64,000 nt of DNA from Thorsellia kenyensis. Its GTDB lineage: Bacteria > Pseudomonadota > Gammaproteobacteria > Enterobacterales > Thorselliaceae. The DNA is taken from NCBI RefSeq assembly GCF_042432445.1, contig NZ_JBHLXE010000071.1, forward strand, positions 1 through 64,000, given 5' to 3'. A program made the translations under genes and the position numbers. Under the pieces are notes generated by a model. That model worked only from the letters and a program-made list of their open reading frames with translations, made no database searches and had not been told where the DNA came from. Below, piece after piece: positions 1-7,184 of the stretch; the stretch's first letter is position 1; every line of letters starts with the position of its first letter.

Positions 1-300
1 AACATCTTAATGTCAATTGATATTATTTATTTTTTGATCAATTGGTTAAGGTTTGATCTCCCCCTGCATTAAATGTCACATGCAAAACTCTGCAAATTTA
101 AAAATCACCTAGAAAAAATAACAAAGTTTGAACTGCTGAGATAGTTCTTGGAATAAAGATAGTGGAAGGCATTTTAACTTATAAAGAGTGGTAACTAGTA
201 GATACATTTGAAGCTATAAATCTCCTCAACTGACAGCTAGTTGAGGAGGTTTAAAAGAAAAGCATATTCACCAAGCAAAATATTGACGAATATGTGTTAT
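1..300. other. Gene-free stretch downstream of fkpA
   Basis: AT-rich sequence with no recognisable gene. Its only clear element is the fkpA terminator near 218-252. The left part may be the upstream region of a gene outside the window, but nothing identifies it. Confidence 0.5.
218..252 (-). terminator. Terminator of fkpA
   Basis: A 14-bp inverted repeat (arms 218-231 and 239-252, one G-T pair) encloses a 7-nt loop. Read on the minus strand it follows the fkpA stop by about 50 nt and leads into a short T-rich stretch. The structure is nearly symmetric and could work in both directions. Confidence 0.75.
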
Positions 301-1050
301 TTACTGAGCAGCTTTAGGTTCTGCTTCTTCTGCCTTTTTAACTTCTAAAAGCTCCACTTCAAAAACCAATGTTGAATTAGGTGGTATATTCATTTGACCC
401 GATTCACCATAAGCCAAATCTGGTGGAATGACCAATTTAATTTTGCCACCAGGTGCAATTTTTTGCAATCCTTCAGTCCAGCCAGGGATCACTTGCCCTA
501 AGCCGAAAGTAGCAGGCTTATCTCTAGAGTAAGAACTATCAAACTCAGTACCATCAGTCAAGGTACCACGATAGTGAACAGTAACTGTATCTGTAGCTAA
601 AGGAGCCTTGCCTTCGCCTTCTTTTTCAACTAAGTAAAGTAGACCGCTTTCAGTCTTAATTACGTTCCTTTGATTGGCAAAATTCTGACGGTATTTGTTA
701 CCTTCTTCAAGAACTTTTAACTTATCCGCCTCCAATTTAGCTTGCATTTTAGCTTGTAAATCATTTGTGTAATCACTTAATATTTTATCAACTTCTTCTT
801 TTTTCATGGTACTTTTACCATCTAATGATTCCTGGAGCCCACGAATCAAGTCTTCTTTTTTGATTTCAGATCCCAAATTTTTTTGCTCTTCTAAAGTTGA
901 GTCAACATAACTTGCAAGGGAGCTGCCCATTGCATAACCTACTTTAGAAAGATCTATATTTGCTTTTTCATCTGCAGCAAATGCTGAGGAAGCGACTAAA
1001 ACTAAAGCCACGCTTGAGGCTAGAAAGTTTTTTTTAAATAAAGACACCAT
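301..1050 (-). CDS. fkpA: FKBP-type peptidyl-prolyl isomerase FkpA
   Basis: Periplasmic peptidyl-prolyl cis/trans isomerase and chaperone for envelope proteins. The 249-aa product starts with a signal peptide (KK at 6-7, hydrophobic core 10-22, likely cleavage after AFA at 25). A charged helical FKBP_N dimerisation region follows (about 27-125), then the FKBP catalytic domain (about 135-240) with VTVHYRGTLTDG, FDSS, QVIPGWTEGL and IPPDLAYG. E. coli FkpA is about 270 aa; the shorter length comes from the N-terminal part and the tail. The start has AAGGAG five bases upstream of ATG. The gene is monocistronic, with its own terminator at 218-252. FkpA is preferred over cytoplasmic FklB because of the signal peptide. 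Confidence 0.93.
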   Translation of the reverse strand: MVSLFKKNFLASSVALVLVASSAFAADEKANIDLSKVGYAMGSSLASYVDSTLEEQKNLGSEIKKEDLIRGLQESLDGKSTMKKEEVDKILSDYTNDLQAKMQAKLEADKLKVLEEGNKYRQNFANQRNVIKTESGLLYLVEKEGEGKAPLATDTVTVHYRGTLTDGTEFDSSYSRDKPATFGLGQVIPGWTEGLQKIAPGGKIKLVIPPDLAYGESGQMNIPPNSTLVFEVELLEVKKAEEAEPKAAQ

Positions 1051-1216
1051 AAGAACTCCTTGTTTAATTTAATAAATCTCATGAAAATCCTTTAAAGACC
1101 TCATGATGTAGAATTGCTAAATCTTCAATATGACTACACTTAATTCTGATTGAAAGATTACAACAAAATTGATTTTACGTCAAAATATGAATAACTCTTA
1201 TTTATGAAAAAGGCAA

Positions 1217-1516
1217 CTATTTAACATAATCAAATACGACTCTTTCTTCTCGTACTTTTCCGATTAACTCTTTAGCAACTTCATGAATCGGTGCTATCTG
1301 ATAAGCATCTAAGGCTTCTTTATCAATAAATGTACTGTCTAATAATACATCCATACTCGCCTCTAATTTATCTCCAGCAATAATTACCTCAAAATGTGTG
1401 ATACCAGGTAAATTTTTACAAGCCATTAAAGCGTTATACACCCTTTCTAAATTTTCCGCTTTAGAATATCCCTCAGCATTTTCTTTTAATTTAAACATCA
1501 CAATGTGGCGAATCAT
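1217..1516 (-). CDS. Dabb-family (stress-responsive A/B barrel) protein
   Basis: A small cytoplasmic protein of 99 aa that looks like one complete Dabb domain: the opening MIRHIVMFKLK, the central strand around HFEVIIAGD, and the helix-strand ending with HEVAKELIG and VVFDYVK. Dabb domains form dimeric alpha/beta barrels. Their bacterial members are mostly uncharacterised, so no substrate can be named. ATG 1516 has GAGGA about 8 nt upstream. It stands alone between fkpA and tyrA, with about 165 nt on one side and 145 nt on the other, so it is probably its own transcription unit. Confidence 0.85.
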   Translation of the reverse strand: MIRHIVMFKLKENAEGYSKAENLERVYNALMACKNLPGITHFEVIIAGDKLEASMDVLLDSTFIDKEALDAYQIAPIHEVAKELIGKVREERVVFDYVK

Positions 1517-1661
1517 CTTCTATTCCTCTATCAATTCCATCTAAGTTTCTTGTACTCACTAAATACAGATATTTTGAAAGTACTAAGCTATGCAAAATTT
1601 TTTTTCTAACATATTAGAAAGGTAAAAGTACATATTACTACACTTTTATCATTAACGCCGA

Positions 1662-2792
1662 TTAACTCCTACTATCACTAGCCTGTTTTAATAAATTGCG
1701 GCTTTCTATTAAGAACTGATCAGCGTGGTCTGAAAACCATTGAGAAATTTGATTAAATTCCTGAACAAATGAATACTTATCTTTATTTTTTATCATAACT
1801 AAAGCTTCTGAAAAAATCTGATAAAATTTATCGATCGTTTCGATATTTTTATCAGATGACATAATAATATCTGCATATAGAGTAGGATCTTGTGCGAACA
1901 AGCGACCAACCATGATAAGTTCTAATCTGTAGATTGGAGAAGACAAATTGAGTAATGTATTTAAGTTAGCCTTCTGCTTACTCAGATTTAAACCATAGAC
2001 AAAAGTCGTGAAATGTCTAAGAGCTTGAATTAACTGCATGCATTCATCATGTTCTTCAGGTGTTGTTTCTACTATATGGGCTCCCCAAATTTTGAATTGC
2101 TCAATAAGCCAATTATATGCTTTTTCATGCCTACCTTTTGTCAAAGCAATTACTTGTTTAGCAAGACTTACAACATCGGGACCAAACATAGGATGGAGCC
2201 CCACAACTGGACCTGTATGTTTTTTCATCATTACATCGAGTGGTTTTTGTTTTATTGAAGTTAAATCACACAAAATACATTCTTCTTTTAATATAGGAAG
2301 TTTTTCTATCACTTCGATAGTTTGACTAATAGGAACAGAAATCACCACTAGCCCTGCATTTTTAAGTGCATTTACTTTAATATCATCTTGCCAATCATTC
2401 GTCCCAAATAATACAACTTGGTAACCAGATAAACGAAACAACTTCGCATACAATTGCCCCATCTGTCCATAACCACCGATAATAACAATATCACCAAGCG
2501 ACTGATTTAATTTCTTAAAACCCTTATCATTTTCACTTGTATAAGATTCACGCATGATTCTCCTTAAGATATCTTCAATGAGATCACCTGATATCCCAAG
2601 AGATTCTGCTTCTGCACGTCTTTTAGTAAGCATGCTTTTTTCTCTAGTAGGATCATATATAGGTAAACCATGCAGGCTTTTTACTTCTCCTACTTGTTCT
2701 ACCAACGCCAAACGAGAATGCAGCAAATCCAAAAGTGCACGATCTATTGAATCAATTTGCTGCCTTAAATCACTTAATTCGTTAATAGCCAT
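1662..2792 (-). CDS. tyrA: Bifunctional chorismate mutase/prephenate dehydrogenase (T-protein)
   Basis: Converts chorismate to prephenate and prephenate to 4-hydroxyphenylpyruvate for tyrosine synthesis. From this start the product is 376 aa, close to E. coli TyrA (373). The N-terminal AroQ chorismate mutase has DLRQQIDSIDRALLDLL and MRESYTSENDKGFK; the dehydrogenase has a Rossmann GGYGQMG near residue 105 and GLHPMFGPD. An in-frame ATG at 2846 lies 18 codons upstream, but 2792 was chosen: it matches the E. coli N terminus and has AAGGGG ten bases upstream. In E. coli aroF and tyrA form one operon; here they are divergent and share an intergenic region with TyrR-box-like sites. Confidence 0.96.
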   Translation of the reverse strand: MAINELSDLRQQIDSIDRALLDLLHSRLALVEQVGEVKSLHGLPIYDPTREKSMLTKRRAEAESLGISGDLIEDILRRIMRESYTSENDKGFKKLNQSLGDIVIIGGYGQMGQLYAKLFRLSGYQVVLFGTNDWQDDIKVNALKNAGLVVISVPISQTIEVIEKLPILKEECILCDLTSIKQKPLDVMMKKHTGPVVGLHPMFGPDVVSLAKQVIALTKGRHEKAYNWLIEQFKIWGAHIVETTPEEHDECMQLIQALRHFTTFVYGLNLSKQKANLNTLLNLSSPIYRLELIMVGRLFAQDPTLYADIIMSSDKNIETIDKFYQIFSEALVMIKNKDKYSFVQEFNQISQWFSDHADQFLIESRNLLKQASDSRS

Positions 2793-2932
2793 TAACTCAG
2801 TTCCCCTTAATTGATTCAATACAGAAAGTCTCTGTAAATAATACATTACAAAACATCTCGACTAATTTTACCTTTTTTTTCCAATAAATCATCATATTTT
2901 TACGAATTCCCCTAGAATACTTCCTCTCTTTT

Positions 2933-2950
2933 TTTACGATCAAGTTTACA
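2933..2950. promoter_or_regulatory. Weak TyrR-box-like site
   Basis: TTTACG-N6-TTTACA compared with the TyrR consensus TGTAAA-N6-TTTACA. The right half is perfect and the left half poor (9 of 12). Its centre is 30 bp from the stronger box at 2963-2980, about three helical turns, as in known strong/weak TyrR box pairs. Confidence 0.35.
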
Positions 2951-2962
2951 CCCCAATTGAAA

Positions 2963-2980
2963 CGTAAACTTTAGATTACA
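2963..2980. promoter_or_regulatory. TyrR-box-like site in the tyrA/aroF intergenic region
   Basis: CGTAAA-N6-ATTACA matches the TyrR consensus TGTAAA-N6-TTTACA at 10 of 12 positions. It keeps the G and C separated by 14 bp that are most important for TyrR binding. It lies 170 bp upstream of tyrA and 180 bp upstream of aroF, so it could act on either or both. A tyrR gene is at 27.4 kb. Confidence 0.6.
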
Positions 2981-3042
2981 AACAGGACTTTAATCAATCA
3001 AAACCTTAAATAAGAAAATAATTTAGCTTGCTGATTGTACTT

Positions 3043-3070
3043 CTAAGTTTACTCCTTGGGGTGAACTTAG
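3043..3070 (+). promoter_or_regulatory. Stem-loop in the aroF leader
   Basis: A 28-nt inverted repeat (arms around CTAAGTTTACTCC and GGGTGAACTTAG, two G-T pairs) lies 90 nt upstream of aroF. A second small hairpin, CTCCTT-TT-AAGGAG, follows at 3093-3106. Neither is followed by a T-run, so they do not look like terminators. They could be operator half-sites or leader structure. Confidence 0.4.
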
Positions 3071-3152
3071 TAGGATACTTGCGAGTTTGACACTCCTTTT
3101 AAGGAGATAAAACAAACAATTCTATCTAACTAATCCACTTTATCAAAGAGAC

Positions 3153-3170
3153 TGTAAATATGAATGTACA
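3153..3170. promoter_or_regulatory. TyrR-box-like site overlapping the aroF start codon
   Basis: TGTAAA-N6-TGTACA matches the TyrR consensus at 11 of 12 positions and keeps the critical G/C pair. The aroF ATG (3160-3162) lies inside the box. If it is bound, TyrR would block at the start of the coding region rather than at the promoter. Part of the match is in coding sequence, so chance cannot be excluded. Confidence 0.5.
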
Positions 3171-4236
3171 TAAAGATAATTTAAATAACGTAAATATCAC
3201 AGACGAAAGTATTCTAATGACACCTTCGCAGCTAAAAGCGCTGTATCCATTAAGCCAAGAAGGAGCAAAGTTTATTGCTGAGGCTAGAAAAACAATCTCT
3301 AATATTATCCATAAAAGAGATCACAGACTGCTTATTGTTTGTGGCCCATGTTCTATTCATGACGTTGACGCTGCAATCGAGTATGCCCACAAATTGAAAG
3401 CGCTTTCTGATTCACTGTCAGACAATTTGTATATTGTAATGAGAGTTTATTTTGAAAAACCTCGTACTACGGTTGGTTGGAAAGGATTAATCAATGATCC
3501 TCATATGGACGGTTCTTTTGCAATTGAAGAGGGATTACAAAAGGCGCGTAAATTGCTCCTAGAACTAACTAAGATTGGTCTTCCTTTAGCAACTGAGGCC
3601 TTAGATCCAAACTCTCCACAATATCTTGGCGATTTGTTTAGTTGGTCTGCAATCGGAGCAAGAACAACAGAATCACAAACGCATAGAGAAATGGCTTCAG
3701 GGCTCTCTATGGCTGTAGGCTTTAAAAATGGAACTGATGGCAGTTTAGACACTGCCATCAATGCTCTGAGATCTGCTGCTATGCCACACAGTTTTGTGGG
3801 TATCAATCAACAAGGTCAAGTTGCGCTATTAAAAACCCAAGGAAACCCAGATGGTCATATTATTTTACGCGGTGGAAAATGCCCAAATTACAAAAAAGAA
3901 GATATTTTAGCTTGTGAAGCAGCCCTAGCAAAAGCAAATATTGAACCTTCATTAATGATTGACTGTAGCCATGCAAATTCTAATAAAGACTATAGAAATC
4001 AACCTTTAGTTGCTAGAAATACGAAAGAACAAATATTAGAAGGAAATCGTTCAATTACTGGTTTAATGATTGAAAGTAATCTTTTTGAGGGTAATCAATC
4101 ATCTGAATGCCCAAAAAATGAAATGGTCTATGGTGTATCTGTAACTGATTCATGCATCAGTTTTGATAGCACAATTGATATTTTAAAAGAATTGAATGAT
4201 GAATTAAGTTCTGTATTAAGATCAAGATTTGCTTGA
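3160..4236 (+). CDS. aroF: 3-deoxy-7-phosphoheptulonate synthase, AroF (Tyr-sensitive) type
   Basis: Condenses phosphoenolpyruvate and erythrose 4-phosphate to DAHP, the first step of the shikimate pathway. The 358-aa protein has the class I DAHP synthase signatures CGPCSIHD, MRVYFEKPRTT, GWKGLINDPHMDGSF, ARTTESQTHRE, VGFKNGTDG and DCSHANSNKD. The N terminus (LNNVNITDE, LMTPSQLKALYPLS) resembles E. coli AroF (356 aa) rather than AroG or AroH, which points to the tyrosine-feedback isoenzyme. It is divergent from tyrA. AGAG lies about 10 nt before the ATG, and a TyrR-like box covers the start codon. Regulation by TyrR with tyrosine is inferred from these sites and from the E. coli counterpart. 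Confidence 0.95.
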   Translation: MNVHKDNLNNVNITDESILMTPSQLKALYPLSQEGAKFIAEARKTISNIIHKRDHRLLIVCGPCSIHDVDAAIEYAHKLKALSDSLSDNLYIVMRVYFEKPRTTVGWKGLINDPHMDGSFAIEEGLQKARKLLLELTKIGLPLATEALDPNSPQYLGDLFSWSAIGARTTESQTHREMASGLSMAVGFKNGTDGSLDTAINALRSAAMPHSFVGINQQGQVALLKTQGNPDGHIILRGGKCPNYKKEDILACEAALAKANIEPSLMIDCSHANSNKDYRNQPLVARNTKEQILEGNRSITGLMIESNLFEGNQSSECPKNEMVYGVSVTDSCISFDSTIDILKELNDELSSVLRSRFA

Positions 4237-4733
4237 TTTTATCCAAAATTATCGAATGTATAAACGCAGGCTTTGCCTGATGATTATAATTTTTTATAAT
4301 AAATAGAGAGCTTTGCATAAGGGTATGAATTATCATCAAATGGAAAAAGCGGTGTAAATTCATACCGAAATGCTGTTATTTTGCATATATTTTGTTTGTT
4401 TTTAAATCGCAACCTGATTACTAAATATGCGAGCTCAAAATTCATACAGAAATTCAAAGGTCTCAAATAGTTAAATGTTCCCATTTATTACTTTTGCCTC
4501 GCCTTATAAACATATTAATACGTGCAGTCTTCAAGGCGAGATAAGGGTAGTCGGAGGTTGGAATTGTTTTGAAAATTTATTGATTTAATTTTCTTTTTGA
4601 CTTTACAACTTCACGGTTAAAATGTAAAATTAACAATCATTTTAATAGTACAAATTTAGTATGAAATTAAAAGATGTTTAAAATTTAACCGCCTAAGTTA
4701 GGCCTAAACAACACAAATTGAGGTAAAGGGCAC
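4237..4733. other. Gene-free stretch between aroF and rpsU
   Basis: AT-rich, no convincing gene. It holds a small hairpin just after aroF (4267-4279, CAGGC-TTT-GCCTG, followed by an AT-rich tract) that may end aroF transcription, and a separate stem with 8-bp arms (CTCGCCTT 4498-4505, AAGGCGAG 4533-4540). The rpsU promoter should lie in 4580-4720. I could not assign it with confidence. Confidence 0.5.
4498..4540. other. Stem-loop upstream of rpsU
   Basis: Perfect 8-bp arms (4498-4505 and 4533-4540) enclose a 27-nt loop. The GC-rich arms stand out from the AT-rich surroundings. No T-run follows on either side and no promoter is obvious. It could be part of a small RNA, an operator or decayed sequence. 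Confidence 0.3.
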
Positions 4734-4949
4734 ATGCCAGTTATTAAAGTTAGAGAAAATGAGTCATTTGACGTTGCTTTACGTCGTTTCAAGCGTGCTT
4801 GTGAAAAAGCAGGTATATTAGCTGAAGTTCGTGCACGTGAATTTTATGAAAAACCAACAACAATTCGTAAACGCGCTAAAGCTTCTGCTGCTAAACGCCA
4901 TGCTAAAAAATTAGCTCGTGAGAATGCACGTAGAACTCGTTTATACTAA
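4734..4949 (+). CDS. rpsU: 30S ribosomal protein S21
   Basis: Small-subunit ribosomal protein needed for efficient initiation on natural mRNAs. The 71-aa product has the full family length. It opens with MPVIKVRENE, has the RRFKRACEKAG block, and ends in a strongly basic C terminus (KRHAKKLARENARRTRLY). A GAGG/AAAGGG Shine-Dalgarno region precedes the ATG. It is first in the rpsU-dnaG-rpoD macromolecular synthesis cluster and is separated from dnaG by a terminator, as in E. coli. Confidence 0.98.
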   Translation: MPVIKVRENESFDVALRRFKRACEKAGILAEVRAREFYEKPTTIRKRAKASAAKRHAKKLARENARRTRLY

Positions 4950-5010
4950 ATTTTTTGACGTAAATTTTAGCTTAGTTGCTTTTATTCACTCGTTTAAAAT
5001 ATCTATTACA

Positions 5011-5036
5011 ACCGCAGCTAAGCTGCGGTTTTGTTT
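5011..5036 (+). terminator. rpsU-dnaG intercistronic terminator
   Basis: Perfect 9-bp arms ACCGCAGCT and AGCTGCGGT (5011-5019, 5021-5029) followed by a T-rich run to 5039. It corresponds in place to the E. coli terminator that lowers dnaG expression relative to rpsU. The dnaG ribosome-binding site GAGG (5040-5043) follows immediately, so readthrough transcripts carry the hairpin right against the dnaG initiation site. Confidence 0.9.
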
Positions 5037-5048
5037 TTTGAGGCTTGC

Positions 5049-6917
5049 ATGTCTGGTAGAATACCTTCAGATTTTATTAGTGATTTATTAGCTCGTGTTG
5101 ATATTGTTGATGTAATCGACTCAAGAGTTAAGCTAAAAAAACGTGGGAATAACCATATTGCTTGTTGTCCTTTTCATCAAGAAAAAACCCCTTCTTTTTC
5201 CGTCAGTCAATCGAAACAATTTTTTCATTGCTTTGGATGCGGTGAGTCAGGAAATGCAATCGGTTTTTTAATGAAATACGACAGATTAGATTTTGTTGAT
5301 GCAATCGAAGAATTGGCATCAAGCCAAGGGCTCGATGTTCCCTATGAATCGTCAAATGGTAAAAATAGGCTACAGAGAGACACCAAAGTCAATCTCTATG
5401 AATTAATGGATAAAATATCCCAATTCTATCAAATACAACTCACTTACCCTACTGCAGAAGCTGCAAATACATACTTGAATAATCGAGGAGTATCTTCTGA
5501 AATAATAGCCAAATACCAAATAGGTTTTGCTTCAAAAAATAGCTTAATTAACAGAATTAAAGATCGTGCAGAGCAGTTTGAAACACTTTCCCTACTCGGT
5601 ATGCTAGGGCAAAATGAAGATAAAAAATATTATGAACGCTTTCGCGATAGAATTATGTTTCCCATTAGAGATAAGCGAGGAAGAACTATAGGTTTTGGCG
5701 GACGAGTCATAGAAAATATCTTACCTAAATACCTAAACTCGCCAGAAACAGTTTTATTTCAAAAAAGTAAACACCTCTATGGCTTTTATGAAGCGATTAA
5801 TAGCTCACCGCCTCCTTCTAAAATAATTATCGTTGAAGGTTACATGGATGTTGTTGCACTTGCCCAATTTGGCGTAATCAATTCTGTAGCCACTTTAGGA
5901 ACTGCAACATCTAAAGAACATCTGCAGTTACTTTTTCGTTCAGTAGATACAGTTATTTGTTGCTATGATGGTGACAAAGCAGGTCGTGATGCAGCATACA
6001 GAGCATTACAAGCGGCTCTTCCGATTTTAGAAGATGGCAAACAAATCCAATTCACATTTTTACCTGAGGGAGAAGACCCTGACACTTTAGTAAGAAAAAT
6101 TGGTAAAACACAATTTGAACAATTGCTAGATGATGCAATGGGTTATGATGAATTTTTATTTGAAACTTTAATAAAAGATAAAGAATTAGACAACAAACAA
6201 GGGATCACTAAATTAAGCGCGCAAGCTATCCCATTAATTGCGCAAGTTCCAGGTATTACTCATCAACTATTGTTAAAGAGACAACTAGGTAACAGAATAG
6301 GACTTAGAGATTCAGTACAAATTGAACAGTTATTTCATGCGTATTTGGTTCAACAATCAAGAAAACCAAAGCATGATAGAAACCAAAGAGCTGATTTCAA
6401 TTCAAAATTGGCGCAACCCTTTACATCGCTAAAGACAATACCATCAAATAGTAAGGCATTAACTTCAGGACTAAGTGAAAAGAAAAATTCCCCTAACCTC
6501 AATATATTACTTATGCTGCTAATACAAAATCCTCATCTTGTGGATTTAGTTCCCTCCACTGAGGGATTAGACGAAAATATATTTAGTGACTTAGCCATAT
6601 TTAACTACCTAATTGAGCTAAGTAGAAGTAAAAATAATCTTTCAACTGGGCAACTCTTAGTGTTAATTGAATCTGATGAAGATCTCAACTCCATCCCTAA
6701 CTTAAGTGAGTTCGTTAAAAAGTTTGCTGCCATACAGCATGAGATTTTAGAAGAATATATAGAAGATACCTTCCTAGAATCCTTAGCCAATTTATATGAC
6801 GAATTACTTGAAGTTAGACAAGACGAGTTAATTTCAAAATCAAAACTAGCCGGAAAATTATCACTAGAGGAACAACAGGAATTACAAGCTCTAACGGTCG
6901 CTTTGAAAAAAAACTAA
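5049..6917 (+). CDS. dnaG: DNA primase
   Basis: Synthesises RNA primers for replication at the fork, recruited by the DnaB helicase. The 622-aa protein has an N-terminal zinc-binding domain (CCPFHQEKTPSF and HCFGCG, about 35-65), the RNA polymerase core with IMFPIRDKRGR and IGFGGRV, the TOPRIM motifs VEGYMDVVALAQ and CYDGDKAGRDAA, and a C-terminal DnaB-interacting helical domain. It is about 40 aa longer than E. coli DnaG (581), mostly in the linker around residues 440-490. ATG 5049 was chosen over an in-frame ATG at 5031: it matches the E. coli start (GRIP), has GAGG five bases upstream, and the earlier ATG falls in the terminator T-run. Confidence 0.97.
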   Translation: MSGRIPSDFISDLLARVDIVDVIDSRVKLKKRGNNHIACCPFHQEKTPSFSVSQSKQFFHCFGCGESGNAIGFLMKYDRLDFVDAIEELASSQGLDVPYESSNGKNRLQRDTKVNLYELMDKISQFYQIQLTYPTAEAANTYLNNRGVSSEIIAKYQIGFASKNSLINRIKDRAEQFETLSLLGMLGQNEDKKYYERFRDRIMFPIRDKRGRTIGFGGRVIENILPKYLNSPETVLFQKSKHLYGFYEAINSSPPPSKIIIVEGYMDVVALAQFGVINSVATLGTATSKEHLQLLFRSVDTVICCYDGDKAGRDAAYRALQAALPILEDGKQIQFTFLPEGEDPDTLVRKIGKTQFEQLLDDAMGYDEFLFETLIKDKELDNKQGITKLSAQAIPLIAQVPGITHQLLLKRQLGNRIGLRDSVQIEQLFHAYLVQQSRKPKHDRNQRADFNSKLAQPFTSLKTIPSNSKALTSGLSEKKNSPNLNILLMLLIQNPHLVDLVPSTEGLDENIFSDLAIFNYLIELSRSKNNLSTGQLLVLIESDEDLNSIPNLSEFVKKFAAIQHEILEEYIEDTFLESLANLYDELLEVRQDELISKSKLAGKLSLEEQQELQALTVALKKN

Positions 6918-7063
6918 ACTGACTCTTGAAAAAGCTTATATTAACTCAACATTATCTTTAGACGTATCTTGATGATCTCATTTTGTTTAGCAGCAAATTA
7001 TATATTTTGATCCGTTTTAATTGCTCATTTAATGCAGAAATTTGAGAAAAACTTGTTAGAATA

Positions 7064-7072
7064 TGATATAAT
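7064..7072 (+). promoter_or_regulatory. Extended -10 promoter of rpoD
   Basis: TGATATAAT is an extended -10 element, about 115 bp upstream of the rpoD ATG in the 267-nt dnaG-rpoD gap. A TTGAGA at 7042-7047 is a possible -35, but the 19-bp spacer is long. It would let rpoD be transcribed independently of rpsU-dnaG. Confidence 0.55.
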
Positions 7073-7184
7073 TAAAAGTCTAAGATTATTAATCTAAATT
7101 TAAATGACTCTTTTTACAACATGGCTTTATTTTACGCCTTGTAGCCTCTCACTTTTTTAATGTACATTTAATCGGAAAGCACAT

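Noticed and set aside
2793..2846. Upstream TyrA start (394 aa)
   Set aside because: The extra 18 residues have no homology and the Shine-Dalgarno fits the start at 2792.
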